Notes under the pieces: model-generated
Told to the model about the DNA's origin: nothing
Databases searched by the model: none
The model's input: only the letters and a program-made list of their open reading frames with translations
Assembly (NCBI RefSeq): GCF_002860325.1
Contig: NZ_PKOJ01000001.1
Coordinates: 868,001-932,000, forward strand
DNA length: 64,000 nucleotides
Reading direction: 5' to 3'
Source of the DNA: Neptunicoccus cionae
GTDB lineage: Bacteria; Pseudomonadota; Alphaproteobacteria; Rhodobacterales; Rhodobacteraceae
Made by a program: the position numbers and the translations under genes
Shown: positions 52,527-62,192 of the stretch, piece after piece
Numbering within the stretch: the first letter of the stretch is position 1
Layout of the letters: each line of letters opens with the position of its first letter

Positions 52527-53390
52527 CTACCTCTCTAATCTTGCTCGAAAGGAGTTAGCTTCGGACATATGTCTAAAAATTTCGCTAACGGCATTATAAT
52601 TATGGTTTTTTGCAAAGAAGCTGCGAGTTCCCCTATCTTGCATCCGCAACAAGGCTTCGTACCAGTAAGCAATCAATGCTCGACGAAAGCCAGGCAATTC
52701 AAATAGCGTGCGTGCATGATCAAATGTGGATTGAAAAACTAATGTACTGGAATTGCCCCAGCTGGAAACATATTTCGTACTTTCGATGAAACCACCGCGC
52801 TCTTTGACCCAGTTTTTCAAACGCCAGTCTTTCAGGACCATGTGGTCAACAACAATTTCATGGTGAACGAGAGACGCTTCACTTGTGATTGGGCGGCTAA
52901 ATGCGACTTCGTGTTTATCGATGTTCAAGGTGAAAAACCTGCCGCCGTCGGTCTTTGGGAAGAGCGAGAACGTCCAACTCTCTTGAATGTCGCGAAAATT
53001 CTCAATACCGGAATTTTTGAAGAGTGCAATCAGATAGGCAACGAAATCGGGTTCCAGATTTAAATTTGTAATTGGCAAAGGTGCAAGGAGTTCGGAGGCT
53101 GGAATTTGAGAGAGCGCATCTCTTGCTTGTTTCGGCGAGATTTCAAAAAGTTCGGATGCTGTAGGAACGCCTTTGTGAGAAAATTGATTCAACTGCCTAT
53201 GTAAAGCTGTTTCAATGCCGCGGGTATCTTTGACTTGTCGTACATCAAGCTGTAACCAAGGGCCTAACGGGTCGTAATTTTTACTAGAATTTATTTCACT
53301 AATTCGTTTTGCGGGCGAAGTGGTCGTTAATCCTATTTTGATCAAAGGCGATTGATGTGAGTATAAAGCATAGACCCAACCGGATTTCAC
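52527..53390 (-). CDS. GIY-YIG / T5orf172-like nuclease-domain protein
   Basis: A 287-aa protein. The N-terminal part ([68 protein letters not shown]) matches the T5orf172 branch of the GIY-YIG fold, with the Tyr-Tyr equivalent in YALY, then KIG, Arg and Glu in positions expected for the active site. The remaining 190 residues are unfamiliar. The GTG start at 53390 overlaps the rimO stop (GTGA). Visibly richer in A+T than its neighbours and next to a 17-bp inverted repeat, so horizontal transfer is likely. Function unknown. Confidence 0.75.
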   Translation of the reverse strand: MKSGWVYALYSHQSPLIKIGLTTTSPAKRISEINSSKNYDPLGPWLQLDVRQVKDTRGIETALHRQLNQFSHKGVPTASELFEISPKQARDALSQIPASELLAPLPITNLNLEPDFVAYLIALFKNSGIENFRDIQESWTFSLFPKTDGGRFFTLNIDKHEVAFSRPITSEASLVHHEIVVDHMVLKDWRLKNWVKERGGFIESTKYVSSWGNSSTLVFQSTFDHARTLFELPGFRRALIAYWYEALLRMQDRGTRSFFAKNHNYNAVSEIFRHMSEANSFRARLER

Positions 53391-54775
53391 AAGATCTTCC
53401 CCCACAAGTCATACTCACTCGCTTCGTCCACTTCGACCGCCACGATATCACCCGCGCTTAGTCCCTCGAACCCTTCGTCGATGAACAGGTTGCCGTCGAT
53501 CTCGGGTGCATCGGCCATGGTGCGGCAGGTGGCGCCGTCGTCTTCCACGCTGTCCACGATGACTTGCATCGTTTTGCCGACTTTGGCTTCCAGCTTGGCC
53601 TCGGAGATTGCTTGGGATTTCTCCATGAAACGGTTCCAGCGGTCCTGTTTCACCTCATCCGGCACATGATCCGGCAGCGCATTGGACCGTGCGCCGTCCA
53701 CGTTTTCGTACTGGAAGCAGCCGACCCGATCCAGTTGCGCTTCGTCCAGCCAGTCCAGCAGGTGCTGGAACTCGGCCTCGGTTTCACCGGGGTAGCCGAC
53801 GATAAAGGTCGACCGAAGGGTGATGTCCGGGCAGGTGGCGCGCCACGCTGCAATTTCATCCAGCGTTTTTGCGCTCGCCGCAGGGCGGGCCATGCGTTTT
53901 AGCACATCAGGATGGGAATGCTGGAACGGAATGTCCAGATAGGGCAGCACGCCGTTGGCCGGATCTGCCATGATCGGGATCAGATCGCGTACGAACGGGT
54001 AGGGATAGACATAGTGCAGCCGCACCCATGCGCCGAGTTGCCCTAATTCGCGGGTCAGATCGGTGATATGGGACCGGACCTCGCCGTCTTTCCACGGGTT
54101 CATATCGTGGCGGCGGTCCAGCCCGTAGGCGGATGTATCCTGCGAGATCACCAGCAGTTCTTTCACGCCCGCATCCACCAGCTTTTCCGCTTCGCGCAGC
54201 ACCGCATGGGCCGGACGGGAGGCCAGCCGCCCCCGCATGTCCGGAATGATGCAGAACTTGCACTTGTGATTGCAGCCTTCGGAGATCTTCAGATAGCTGT
54301 AGTGGCGCGGCGTCAGTGACACATTTTGCGCAGGCAGCAGGTCGATAAACGGATCGGGCTGGGGCGGAACGGCGGTATGTACGGCGTCCAGCACCTGTTC
54401 GTACTGATGCGGGCCCGTCACGGCAAGCACGCTCGGGTGGGTGCCACGGATGTAGTCTTCCTCTGCACCCAGACAGCCGGTCACGATCACCTTGCCGTTC
54501 TCGTTCAAAGCCTCGCCGATGGCTTCAAGGCTCTCGGCTTTGGCAGAATCCAGAAAGCCGCAGGTGTTCACGATCACCGCTTCCGCACCGGCGTAATCCG
54601 GCGAAATGGCATAGCCTTCGGCCCGCAGCCTTGTCAGGATGCGTTCGGAATCCACCAGTGCTTTCGGGCACCCAAGGCTGACCATGCCGATTTTCGGCTG
54701 GCCGTCGCGCGGGGCATCAGAGAAACGGGCTTGCGGGGCAAGGTCGGGGCGGAGGCTGGGAGGGTTCTGGCTCAT
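53387..54775 (-). CDS. rimO: Ribosomal protein S12 methylthiotransferase RimO
   Basis: Radical-SAM enzyme of 462 aa that methylthiolates Asp88 (E. coli numbering) of ribosomal protein S12. The N-terminal MTTase domain holds Cys36, Cys72 and Cys101 ([27 protein letters not shown]); the radical-SAM cluster is CNHKCKFC at 168-175; a TRAM domain closes the protein. ATG 54775 begins [12 protein letters not shown]; the longer frame adds an unlikely leader. The next gene starts in its stop codon. Confidence 0.97.
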   Translation of the reverse strand: MSQNPPSLRPDLAPQARFSDAPRDGQPKIGMVSLGCPKALVDSERILTRLRAEGYAISPDYAGAEAVIVNTCGFLDSAKAESLEAIGEALNENGKVIVTGCLGAEEDYIRGTHPSVLAVTGPHQYEQVLDAVHTAVPPQPDPFIDLLPAQNVSLTPRHYSYLKISEGCNHKCKFCIIPDMRGRLASRPAHAVLREAEKLVDAGVKELLVISQDTSAYGLDRRHDMNPWKDGEVRSHITDLTRELGQLGAWVRLHYVYPYPFVRDLIPIMADPANGVLPYLDIPFQHSHPDVLKRMARPAASAKTLDEIAAWRATCPDITLRSTFIVGYPGETEAEFQHLLDWLDEAQLDRVGCFQYENVDGARSNALPDHVPDEVKQDRWNRFMEKSQAISEAKLEAKVGKTMQVIVDSVEDDGATCRTMADAPEIDGNLFIDEGFEGLSAGDIVAVEVDEASEYDLWGKIL

Positions 54776-54877
54776 TTTTGCGGTATAGGGGTTTTTTATC
54801 CGCAAGGAAAAGGGTTTTGGCGGCGTCAGGATTGGATATTTGACCCAAAAAGAGCCGGTTTGCCGGATTTCCGGCGC

Positions 54878-55312
54878 TTATCCGCCCGATGCAACGGGGG
54901 CAGGGGGCTGGTTCGGGAAATATTTGCGCAGAACTTCATCAAAAGGGGAGTTGGGTTCAGCCAGAGAGGCAAACAGGGTCATGCAGGAACAAAGCTTCAG
55001 ATCATCAGGGGAGCCGAACACCTGATAGGCGGTTTTGTCCCCCGTGGTCAGCAGGATGCCGCTGCACTGGCGCAGACGTGCGCCGAGCGTTTCATGTGCG
55101 AGATAGGAACGGGCCTCGGCAATGTCTTTCAGTCCGAAGTAATCGGCTGTGGTGCTGCGGCCCAAGCCGCGCAACTGGGGGAAGATGAACCACATCCAGT
55201 GGGTTTTCTTGCGCCCTGCCCGCAATTCGGAGAGCACTGCGTCATAGACCGGTGCTTGCGCGGTTAAGAAACGCTCTAGGCTGTTGTGCAGGGTCGGATC
55301 TATCGGGGGCAT
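54878..55312 (-). CDS. DUF1810 family protein
   Basis: A 144-aa protein. The family core is LERFLTAQAPVYDAVLSELRAGRKKTHWMWFIFPQLRGLGRSTTADYFGLKDIAEARSYLAHETLGARLRQC, matching DUF1810 over its length. This group is a compact helical fold of unknown activity. ATG 55312 is chosen from family length. Standing alone between rimO and the maoC gene. Confidence 0.92.
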   Translation of the reverse strand: MPPIDPTLHNSLERFLTAQAPVYDAVLSELRAGRKKTHWMWFIFPQLRGLGRSTTADYFGLKDIAEARSYLAHETLGARLRQCSGILLTTGDKTAYQVFGSPDDLKLCSCMTLFASLAEPNSPFDEVLRKYFPNQPPAPVASGG

Positions 55313-55427
55313 TGGCGCGGCCTGTCTGAATACGCTTGCCCAACGGTAGGTAAGATCGCGCCTAAAGGCAAACGATACAGCTGCGCCACCGGCGGGGTTT
55401 GGCCGGTGGCGGTGTGTGTTACTGTGT

Positions 55428-55892
55428 TCAGGCTTCAAAAACCGCCATACCCAGCCATTGGGCGATGAGGGCGGGGGTGTCCTTGCCCTTGATTTCAATG
55501 GTCAGCGTGTTTTCCGACAGTAGCTGCGTCGGGGATTTCTGGGTCACGGATTTCAGCACAAACCGCCCGCGGATCTGGTCTCCGGCGCAGACTGGGTTGA
55601 GAAACCGCACCTTGTTCAGGCCATAGTTGATGCCCATCACCTGACCGGGCAGATCTTCTGCAGTGTCGATTGCAAATTTTGAGGCCATCGACAGCGTCAG
55701 GAATCCGTGTGCGATAGAGCCGCCGAAAGGGGTTTCTTTCGCTGCGCGTTCCGGATCAGTGTGAATCCACTGCGGGTCTTCCGTCACCTCGGCGAAGGTA
55801 TCAATCCGTTCCTGTTCGATTGTGACCCAGTCGGAAACGCCGGTTTCCGTGCCAATTTTCGACGTCTGGATTTCAAGTGCTTTTTCAATCAT
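55428..55892 (-). CDS. MaoC family dehydratase
   Basis: Hotdog-fold enoyl-CoA hydratase-like protein of 154 aa. The active-site stretch is FAEVTEDPQWIHTDPERA, with PFGGSIAHGFLTLSM supplying the conserved glycine/histidine loop. The C-terminal NKVRFLNPVCAGDQIRGRF is typical of the NodN/MaoC branch. Acts on acyl-CoA substrates; the specific one is unknown. Next gene (thioesterase) is divergent, 217 bases away. Confidence 0.92.
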   Translation of the reverse strand: MIEKALEIQTSKIGTETGVSDWVTIEQERIDTFAEVTEDPQWIHTDPERAAKETPFGGSIAHGFLTLSMASKFAIDTAEDLPGQVMGINYGLNKVRFLNPVCAGDQIRGRFVLKSVTQKSPTQLLSENTLTIEIKGKDTPALIAQWLGMAVFEA

Positions 55893-56109
55893 GTTTCCTC
55901 CGGGCGAGGCCCGCTCCCATTTAATTCGAACAGAGTGAACCCGCTTTGCAGGACGTTGTAAAGCCGCTGTGACGTAGTGTTCCGGCGGCTTTGGAGGCTT
56001 GCATGAGCAGCCCGTTGCAGGGACACTGACGGGAAATGCGCGTCCCGCCCTGCGGGAGAGTCCGTAACGGTCCGGCGCAGTAAACTGGTGTAAGGTAAAG
56101 GTCAGTCAG

Positions 56110-56547
56110 ATGGCGCGTATCCCCCCGAGCTTGCGGTCCGAATATTCCCTGTTCCGTCCGGTGCAGACCCGCTGGAATGACAATGACCTTTACGGCCATA
56201 TGAACAATGCGGTGCACTACCAGCTTTTTGATACAGCCGTGAATGGCTGGTTGATTGAGCAGGGGCTGCTGACATTTGGGACAGAGACTGCCTTTATCGT
56301 GGCGGAAACCGGGTGCCGTTATCATGGTGATCTGATGTTTCCGGAGACGATTCAGGCAGGACTGCGCATCGAACGTTTGGGCGGGTCGTCTGTGGTCTGG
56401 CAGATTGGACTGTTCCGTGACGGTGCGCAAGAAGCTGCGGCAGACGGGCGTTTCGTACACGTCCATGTGACTTCAGACGGGCACAAACCGACGCCGATGG
56501 AGGCAAGTCAGCGCGACAAGCTCCTGCCGCTGGTTATGGCGGGGTAA
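56110..56547 (+). CDS. Acyl-CoA thioesterase (4HBT hotdog family)
   Basis: A 145-aa thioesterase. The motif TRWNDNDLYGHMNNAVHYQLFDTAVNGWL is the 4-hydroxybenzoyl-CoA thioesterase signature with the catalytic aspartate; GCRYHGDLMFPETIQAGLRIERLG follows. Likely hydrolyses short or medium acyl-CoAs, possibly in aromatic or fatty-acid breakdown. Forms a plus-strand run with the next two genes. Confidence 0.92.
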   Translation: MARIPPSLRSEYSLFRPVQTRWNDNDLYGHMNNAVHYQLFDTAVNGWLIEQGLLTFGTETAFIVAETGCRYHGDLMFPETIQAGLRIERLGGSSVVWQIGLFRDGAQEAAADGRFVHVHVTSDGHKPTPMEASQRDKLLPLVMAG

Positions 56548-56647
56548 TTGTCCTGAATGACCCGAGCGCAGAAAAGCCGCGTAACCGCTCTGGACAGTCC
56601 GCATGACGCGGCGCAAACCTAGTGGCGATCCCAAGGAGCCGTTTCCC

Positions 56648-57448
56648 ATGCAACAAGCAGAAGATTTTCGCGCGGAAAGCGTGGCCCTCGCAGAGGTATT
56701 AACCCCTCTCCCCGAAGACGCGTATTTCAAGCCGACGCAGTTCAAAGGCTGGACGATAGATGATGTGCTTGGCCATTTGCACATGTTCAACCACGCAGCG
56801 GAACTGTCCTTGAAAGACGGGGATGCGTTTGATGCGTTTTTTGGAGAGATCGCGGCGCGGATGGCCAAGGGCGACACAATGGTAGAAGCGCAATATCCCT
56901 GGCTGGACGGGCTGAAAGGCAAGGCGTTGTTCGATGCCTGGCGCAAGGGTTGTGATGTTCTGGCAGATGCCTATGCAGGTGCCGACCCCAAGACCCGTGT
57001 CCGCTGGGCGGGTCCAAGCATGAGCGCGCGATCCAGTATCACGGCGCGGCAGATGGAGACATGGGCCCACGGGCATGAGGTTTTTGATCTTTTGGGGGTG
57101 GAGCGTCAGGAAACAGACCGCATCCGCAATATAGTGGTGCTTGGGGTGAACACCTTCGGTTGGAGCTTTACCGTTCGGGGCAAGCCGGTACCGGTTACAA
57201 TGCCCTGCCTGAAGCTCACCGCGCCAAGCGGGGAGGTTTGGACCTTTGGCGAGGATCTCTCGGATAATATTATCACGGGATCAGCACTCGGTTTTGCGCA
57301 GACGGTCACACAGACGCGCAACTGGAAGGACACGGACCTGCACGCACACGGCGACGTCGCAGCGGAATGGATGACCACCGCGCAATGTTTTGCCGGCGGT
57401 GTGTCAAAGCCACCGCGCAGGGGAACCCGCTTCCGTCAGGAGCGGTAA
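56648..57448 (+). CDS. TIGR03084 family protein (DinB/mycothiol-isomerase-like)
   Basis: A 266-aa protein of the TIGR03084 group, with an N-terminal DinB-like four-helix bundle (FKGWTIDDVLGHLHMFNHAAELSLKDGDAF, histidine ligands expected in DVLGHLHMFN and AHGHEVFD). The C-terminal domain ends VAAEWMTTAQCFAGG. DinB-fold members bind a divalent metal and act as thiol-dependent enzymes; no substrate is known here. ATG 56648 sits behind AAGGAG; the longer frame from 56603 is rejected. Confidence 0.88.
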   Translation: MQQAEDFRAESVALAEVLTPLPEDAYFKPTQFKGWTIDDVLGHLHMFNHAAELSLKDGDAFDAFFGEIAARMAKGDTMVEAQYPWLDGLKGKALFDAWRKGCDVLADAYAGADPKTRVRWAGPSMSARSSITARQMETWAHGHEVFDLLGVERQETDRIRNIVVLGVNTFGWSFTVRGKPVPVTMPCLKLTAPSGEVWTFGEDLSDNIITGSALGFAQTVTQTRNWKDTDLHAHGDVAAEWMTTAQCFAGGVSKPPRRGTRFRQER

Positions 57449-57474
57449 AAAGCGCGGCGACAGGGAGAGCGCGG

Positions 57475-58683
57475 ATGCAGGATCAGAAGTACAGCGGGGC
57501 GCAAGCGCTCTGGATTTTGGCGGGTCTCGCTTTTGGGGTCTGTATCACCAGTGGCTTTGCGCGGTTTGCATATGGCCTGATCCTGCCCTCGATGCAGGAC
57601 GATCTGGGATGGGGGTTTGCACAGGCGGGATGGATCAACACGGCCAATGCGCTGGGCTATCTTCTCAGCGCCGTTGTGTCCGTCGGGCTGTTTCGCCGCT
57701 TTGCACAGGAACGTCTGTTTGCATGGGGTGTGGTGCTGACCACCCTTACCCTTGTGGCCAGCGGGCTGACACGGGACTTCTGGGTGTTGTCCTTCTGGCG
57801 TTTTGCCAGTGGCGTATTTGCAGCTCCGGTCTTCATTGCCGCAGGGGCGTTGGCGTCCAATCTGTTTGGCGCGGACCAGCGCCGCAATGCGATGGCAATT
57901 GCCCTGACGTTCGGCGGGGGCGGGCTTGGCATGGTGCTTGCTGCGGTTACTTTTCCGCCGCTGTTTGCCTTTCAGGGGGCCGGTTCATGGCCGCTTGCGT
58001 GGTTGTCCATGGGGGTGGCCAGCGTTCTGATGACGCCTTTGTCTCTCTGGGCCGCGCGGCAATTGAATACACCTGTGCGCAGGGGCACTGATGCACCCGC
58101 GCCGCCACTGCGCAGTATGGGGTTCGAAATCGCGGGCTATTTTATGTTTGCTGTGGGGTATATCGTCTATCTGACCTTCCTGAGCGCATGGATGCGCAGT
58201 CTTGGCGCTGGGCCGTGGATGGTATCAGCCGTCTGGTCGATTGTGGGCGTTGGAACGCTTCTGTCGTCCTTTATCTGGCGCGGCGTAATCGGGCGGTTCC
58301 AGTCCGGAGTGCCGTTGGCGCTGACCAACGGCTGTGTCGCGGTGGCGATCCTGTTGCCGGTGGTGTTCCCGACGCTCGCAGGGCTGCTTGTGTCGTCGGC
58401 GCTGTTCGGATTGACGGTCTTTATGCCGCCCACGTCTGTGACGAGCTTTATCCGGCAGAACAATCCGCCCGACACCTGGGGCCGATTGATGAGTGTCTAT
58501 ACTGTTATGTTTGCGACAGGCCAGTGTATCGGCCCCTATGCGGCGGGGCTGATCGGGGATGCGTTTGACGATATCGGCTACGGGCTGGTGGCGGCCGCGG
58601 TTATTCTGGCAATCGGTGCGGTTTGCGGGGCGATGCAACGGGGACTTGTCGCACCGCCCGCAAAGGATGCCGTGTTACCTTAA
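57475..58683 (+). CDS. MFS transporter, YbfB/YjiJ family
   Basis: A 402-aa major-facilitator protein with 12 hydrophobic segments. The YbfB/YjiJ family start is visible: GVCITSGFARFAYGLILPSMQDDLGWGFAQAGWINTANALGYLL. ATG 57475 has CAGGGAGAG upstream. Substrates of this family are poorly known (amino acids or sugar acids are suggested for relatives). Its last nine bases overlap the convergent DUF1127 gene. Confidence 0.9.
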   Translation: MQDQKYSGAQALWILAGLAFGVCITSGFARFAYGLILPSMQDDLGWGFAQAGWINTANALGYLLSAVVSVGLFRRFAQERLFAWGVVLTTLTLVASGLTRDFWVLSFWRFASGVFAAPVFIAAGALASNLFGADQRRNAMAIALTFGGGGLGMVLAAVTFPPLFAFQGAGSWPLAWLSMGVASVLMTPLSLWAARQLNTPVRRGTDAPAPPLRSMGFEIAGYFMFAVGYIVYLTFLSAWMRSLGAGPWMVSAVWSIVGVGTLLSSFIWRGVIGRFQSGVPLALTNGCVAVAILLPVVFPTLAGLLVSSALFGLTVFMPPTSVTSFIRQNNPPDTWGRLMSVYTVMFATGQCIGPYAAGLIGDAFDDIGYGLVAAAVILAIGAVCGAMQRGLVAPPAKDAVLP

Positions 58684-58950
58684 ACGCAGGCTGTCGGAAT
58701 CATCCATCGTCGAAGTGAACGCGGTCGGGCGAAGTTGTGCTATATCACCGTCGTTCAAGCCGATATCCCGTAGCAGATGCTCTGGCATCTGGCGGAGACG
58801 GTGCAACCGGCGCGCTTCGGTTGCAGCAGCGCGAAAGCGCCGGACGACCGGTAGCACGTCGAGGATAGCCAGCTTGCCGCGCAGGGCATCCGGAGTGCTT
58901 TGCAGGGCTGCGCGGAGCTTGCGTGACGGGTGTGTTTCAATAAGGGCCAT
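58675..58950 (-). CDS. DUF1127 domain protein, second copy
   Basis: A 91-aa protein whose C-terminal half (VRRFRAAATEARRLHRLRQMPEHLLRDIGLNDGDIAQL) is a DUF1127 motif with the characteristic L-L-R-D-I-G-L. The longer N-terminus and higher arginine content differ from the copy at 7322. ATG 58950 follows GAAAGGGG. No CCTCCC hairpins follow it; its 3' end lies inside the MFS gene. Confidence 0.9.
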   Translation of the reverse strand: MALIETHPSRKLRAALQSTPDALRGKLAILDVLPVVRRFRAAATEARRLHRLRQMPEHLLRDIGLNDGDIAQLRPTAFTSTMDDSDSLRLR

Positions 58951-59063
58951 TTTCATCCCCTTTCGGGTCAATCGGTTGCGTTGGGTCTAATCTGGGGACT
59001 TTACGCCGCTCGCACAAACGGCTTTACTTGACAGGTACTGTGCAAAAAAGTCACGTGTCCGCT

Positions 59064-59954
59064 ATGGCTCGAACTCTTCCCCCTCTGAATGCCCTGCGTG
59101 CCTTTGAATCTGCGGCGCGGCTGAACAGTTTTACGCGCGCGGCGCAGGAACTGAACGTGTCCCATTCCGCCATCAGCCGCCATGTGCGCGGGCTTGAAAA
59201 GCGGCTCGATGTGGCGCTGTTCCGGGCGGTGGCTCGCGGGGTTGAACTGACCCCGAACGGCCAATGGTATCTGGAACGCATCGGGCCTGCGCTGGACACG
59301 ATTTCCGAGGCCACAGACGGATTGACCGATATACCGGCAGGGCAGGTGATCCTGAGTTGCGAACCTTCCATTGCGCAGAAATGGCTGATTCCGCGAATGG
59401 GACGGTTCGCTGCGCTGCACCCTGACGTGCGGATCACCCTGACCGTCACCGACCGGCTGGCCAATGTTGCCAACCACGATTGCGATATTGCGCTGCGCTA
59501 TGTCAGTGAGGGTGTGGATGTATCGGCCTATGATGAAATCAGCCGTGCGCCGGTTTACCCTTACGCCAAACCGGGTTTTGCCGATCTCGACCCGGATAAT
59601 CTGGATCTTGCGCTGCTGGCGCGTCAGCATCTGATACAGGAACATACCGGATTGCTCTGGCCGATGTGGTTCCGCGCGGCTGGCGTCGTGCCGGACAGGC
59701 CGCTGAACCTGTCCACGCCGCTGGATGCGGTGCTTGGGATCGAAGCGGCGATTTCAGGACTGGGGGCAATCCTGATGTCGGCGGAACTGACCTCGGTCGA
59801 GGTAGAAGCCGGAAGGCTGATCAAACTTTCGGATGTGGGGGTGCAATCGGGGGGGTATTATCTGCTGACGAACGCCACCGCCGCACGGCGCAGGGCCGTG
59901 AAAGTGTTTCGGGACTGGATGCTTTCAGAGAGCGAAGCCTGGCGTACCCGTTAG
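59064..59954 (+). CDS. LysR-family transcriptional regulator (GcvA-like)
   Basis: A 296-aa regulator. The N-terminal HTH reads LPPLNALRAFESAARLNSFTRAAQELNVSHSAISRHVRGLEKRLDVALF, typical of the GcvA subgroup. The C-terminal ligand-binding domain starts near residue 92 (GQVILSCEPSIAQKWLIPRMGRFAALHPDVRITLT). GcvA-like proteins control glycine cleavage or beta-lactamase; the target here is not evident because its nearest divergent neighbour is the DUF1127 gene. Confidence 0.92.
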   Translation: MARTLPPLNALRAFESAARLNSFTRAAQELNVSHSAISRHVRGLEKRLDVALFRAVARGVELTPNGQWYLERIGPALDTISEATDGLTDIPAGQVILSCEPSIAQKWLIPRMGRFAALHPDVRITLTVTDRLANVANHDCDIALRYVSEGVDVSAYDEISRAPVYPYAKPGFADLDPDNLDLALLARQHLIQEHTGLLWPMWFRAAGVVPDRPLNLSTPLDAVLGIEAAISGLGAILMSAELTSVEVEAGRLIKLSDVGVQSGGYYLLTNATAARRRAVKVFRDWMLSESEAWRTR

Positions 59955-59965
59955 GCCGTAATCTG

Positions 59966-59989
59966 TTATTCAACCAAAACGTTGAATAA
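59966..59989 (+). terminator. Inverted repeat after the LysR gene
   Basis: TTATTCAAC and GTTGAATAA, a 9-bp perfect pair around 6 bases, 11 bases after the stop codon. A+T-rich and without a T-run, so it is a weak terminator or an operator for the following atp operon. Confidence 0.45.
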
Positions 59990-60166
59990 GCGAAAAGGCG
60001 CTGAATCCGTTCTTTGTGTAACAGCCGCCCCTGCGACATCCTAGAAAACTGTTTCTGATCAATAGCTTGGTAAATGCTATTCCCGTTGACTCTGTGTGAA
60101 CCCCTGCTATTTTCCGCGCAACTGTCCAAAGCGGCGTTTTGACCATGGATGAAGGAGGCTCGGCGT

Positions 60167-60481
60167 ATGTCAGATAGCCCTGACCCCAACAGGTTGAACG
60201 CCCTTGAGGAGAAGCTTCAGGCAAAGAGGAAGGCAATCGAGCCTGCCCCCGCGCAAGAGCATCACCTGAGCCAGGCGCAAGCCGGATGGCGGATGGTTAC
60301 GGAGCTGGTAGTGGGTTTGCTGCTGGGTTTCGGGCTGGGATACGGATTGGATCGTGCGTTTGGCACCATGCCGGTATTTCTGGTCATATTTACGATGCTG
60401 GGTTTCGCCGGTGGGGTGCGTGCAATGATGCGATCCGCCGAAGAGATCACGAAAAAGAACGCGGAAACGCACGACAATTAA
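60167..60481 (+). CDS. atpI: ATP synthase assembly protein AtpI
   Basis: A 104-aa membrane protein of the AtpI/gene 1 family with two helices (VTELVVGLLLGFGLGYGLDRAF and MPVFLVIFTMLGFAGGVRAMM), which helps c-ring assembly or Mg supply. The ATG at 60167 is preceded by AAGGAGG, which itself lies inside the longer frame starting at 60149. First gene of the F0 operon. Confidence 0.93.
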   Translation: MSDSPDPNRLNALEEKLQAKRKAIEPAPAQEHHLSQAQAGWRMVTELVVGLLLGFGLGYGLDRAFGTMPVFLVIFTMLGFAGGVRAMMRSAEEITKKNAETHDN

Positions 60482-60524
60482 TTCGGGACCATAGGGTTCC
60501 CGCCCGAAAAGAGGACACGAGACC

Positions 60525-61292
60525 GTGGCAATTGAAAGTGATGCAGTCGAACAGGAGCTTGAGCTCGCCATTCATCCAATGGACCAGTTTCTGGTCAAGC
60601 CGCTGTTTGGCGGTGGCCACGGCGATATCGGCATGTTCACAATCACCAATGCCACCTTGTGGCTGGGGATTACGGTTCTTTGTGCCATCGCTCTGATGGT
60701 TCTGGGCACACGGGGCCGCGCGATTGTGCCAAGCCGCAGCCAGTCCATCGCCGAAGTGATCTATGTGTTCATCTACAAAATGGTTGAAGACATCACCGGC
60801 AAGGACGGTCTGAAGTATTTCCCGTATATCTTCTCGCTGTTCATTTTCATCCTTGTGGCAAACGTTGTCGGCCTGCTGCCGGCGTCCTTCACCACAACCA
60901 GCCACATCGCTGTGACTGCAACGCTGGCCTTGATCGTGTTTGTCGCTGTTACGGTTCTGGGTTTCGTGAAAAACGGCACAGCCTTTTTGTCCCTGTTCTG
61001 GGTTTCTGCCGCACCTCTGGCGCTGCGTCCCATCCTGGCACTGATCGAAGTGATCTCTTACTTCGTGCGTCCCGTCAGCCACTCCATTCGTCTGGCCGGG
61101 AACATGATGGCGGGACACGCTGTTATCAAAGTTTTTGCAGGGTTCGCTGTTGTGACCTTCATCTCCCCTGCTGCAATTGGCGCGATCGTTGCGATCTATG
61201 CGCTGGAAACGCTCGTGGTCTGTATTCAGGCTTACGTGTTCACCATTCTGACTTGTGTATACCTCAAAGATGCTCTGCATCCGTCGCACTAA
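60525..61292 (+). CDS. atpB: ATP synthase F0 subunit a
   Basis: Proton-channel subunit of 255 aa from GTG 60525. About six helices; the essential arginine lies in [14 protein letters not shown] and the C-terminal helix pair in [29 protein letters not shown]. The N-terminus [19 protein letters not shown] is typical of alphaproteobacterial subunit a. 46 bases precede atpE. Confidence 0.97.
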   Translation: MAIESDAVEQELELAIHPMDQFLVKPLFGGGHGDIGMFTITNATLWLGITVLCAIALMVLGTRGRAIVPSRSQSIAEVIYVFIYKMVEDITGKDGLKYFPYIFSLFIFILVANVVGLLPASFTTTSHIAVTATLALIVFVAVTVLGFVKNGTAFLSLFWVSAAPLALRPILALIEVISYFVRPVSHSIRLAGNMMAGHAVIKVFAGFAVVTFISPAAIGAIVAIYALETLVVCIQAYVFTILTCVYLKDALHPSH

Positions 61293-61338
61293 GTCCGAGT
61301 AAACTATCTACGTCATTAGAATCTTAAGGAGAAAAAAA

Positions 61339-61581
61339 ATGGCAATCGAAGGCGATCTGGCACAAATGGGTGCATTCCTTGGCGCAGGCTTGGCAAGTGT
61401 TGGCATGGGTGGCGCAGCCATCGGTGTGGGCAACGTTGTTGGCAACTACCTGTCCGGCGCTCTGCGTAACCCTGCTGCGGCTGCTGGCCAAACAGCGACC
61501 ATGTTCATTGGTATCGCGTTTGCCGAAGCTCTGGGGATCTTCTCGTTCCTCGTTGCGCTGCTGCTGATGTTTGCCGTTTAA
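61339..61581 (+). CDS. atpE: ATP synthase F0 subunit c
   Basis: Proteolipid subunit of the rotor ring, 80 aa. Two helices: [27 protein letters not shown] and [27 protein letters not shown], with the proton-carrying glutamate in FAEALG and the polar loop [13 protein letters not shown]. Its ribosome site AAGGAG followed by an A-run predicts very high translation, matching the many c copies per complex. A hairpin follows at 61603. Confidence 0.98.
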   Translation: MAIEGDLAQMGAFLGAGLASVGMGGAAIGVGNVVGNYLSGALRNPAAAAGQTATMFIGIAFAEALGIFSFLVALLLMFAV

Positions 61582-61602
61582 GCCAACCGAACCGAAGTAC
61601 GT

Positions 61603-61629
61603 AAGGGTTGGGCCATTCGGCCCGCCCTT
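61603..61629 (+). terminator. Stem-loop between atpE and atpF'
   Basis: AAGGG..GGGCC pairs with GGCCC.CCCTT around ATTC, with a small bulge. It may protect the atpE mRNA end or attenuate transcription so that c exceeds b and b'. Confidence 0.6.
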
Positions 61630-61656
61630 TGGTTCTTAAGCTGAACGGAGGTTGCC

Positions 61657-62187
61657 ATGGCAACTGAAACAAACGGAGCTGCAACCGAGCATGCCCAGGG
61701 TATGCCGCAGCTGGACTTCTCGACTTTTCCGAACCAGATTTTCTGGTTGCTGGTTACTCTGGTCGTTATCTATTTCGTTATGAGCCGCGTTGCGCTTCCG
61801 CGTATCGCTTCGGTTCTTGCGGAACGGCATGGCGCCATCCAGAGCGATCTGGACAAAGCCGAGCAAATGAAAGCCAAAGCTGTCGAGGCAGAGGCTGCGT
61901 ATAACAAAGCACTGGTGGATGCCCGTGCCGAAGCGCAGGCTATCGTCGAAGCGACCCGTGCCGAAATCCAGAAAGATGTGGATGTGGCAATGGCGAAAGC
62001 AGATGCGGAAATTGCTGCGAAATCAGCAGAGTCCGAAGCTGCGATCAAAGAGATCCGTGACTCCGCGATGAGCGCGATCGAAGAAGTTGCGAATGACACA
62101 GCCGAAGCCATCGTTGCCAAGGTTATGCCGGCAGCAGCGGATAAGGCAGCGGTCAAAGCAGCTGTTTCTGCACGGTTGAAAGGGTGA
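61657..62187 (+). CDS. atpG: ATP synthase F0 subunit b'
   Basis: Peripheral-stalk subunit b' of 176 aa, characteristic of alphaproteobacteria and chloroplasts. A single helix at about residues 28-48 ([21 protein letters not shown]) follows a 25-aa extension, then a long charged coiled coil ([33 protein letters not shown]). Pairs with subunit b to hold F1. Called atpG or atpF' in different genomes. Confidence 0.94.
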   Translation: MATETNGAATEHAQGMPQLDFSTFPNQIFWLLVTLVVIYFVMSRVALPRIASVLAERHGAIQSDLDKAEQMKAKAVEAEAAYNKALVDARAEAQAIVEATRAEIQKDVDVAMAKADAEIAAKSAESEAAIKEIRDSAMSAIEEVANDTAEAIVAKVMPAAADKAAVKAAVSARLKG

Positions 62188-62192
62188 AGACT

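Noticed and set aside
52396-52599. 67-codon plus-strand frame over the inverted repeat
   Set aside because: Consists of the repeat and the 3' end of the convergent gene; no ribosome site.
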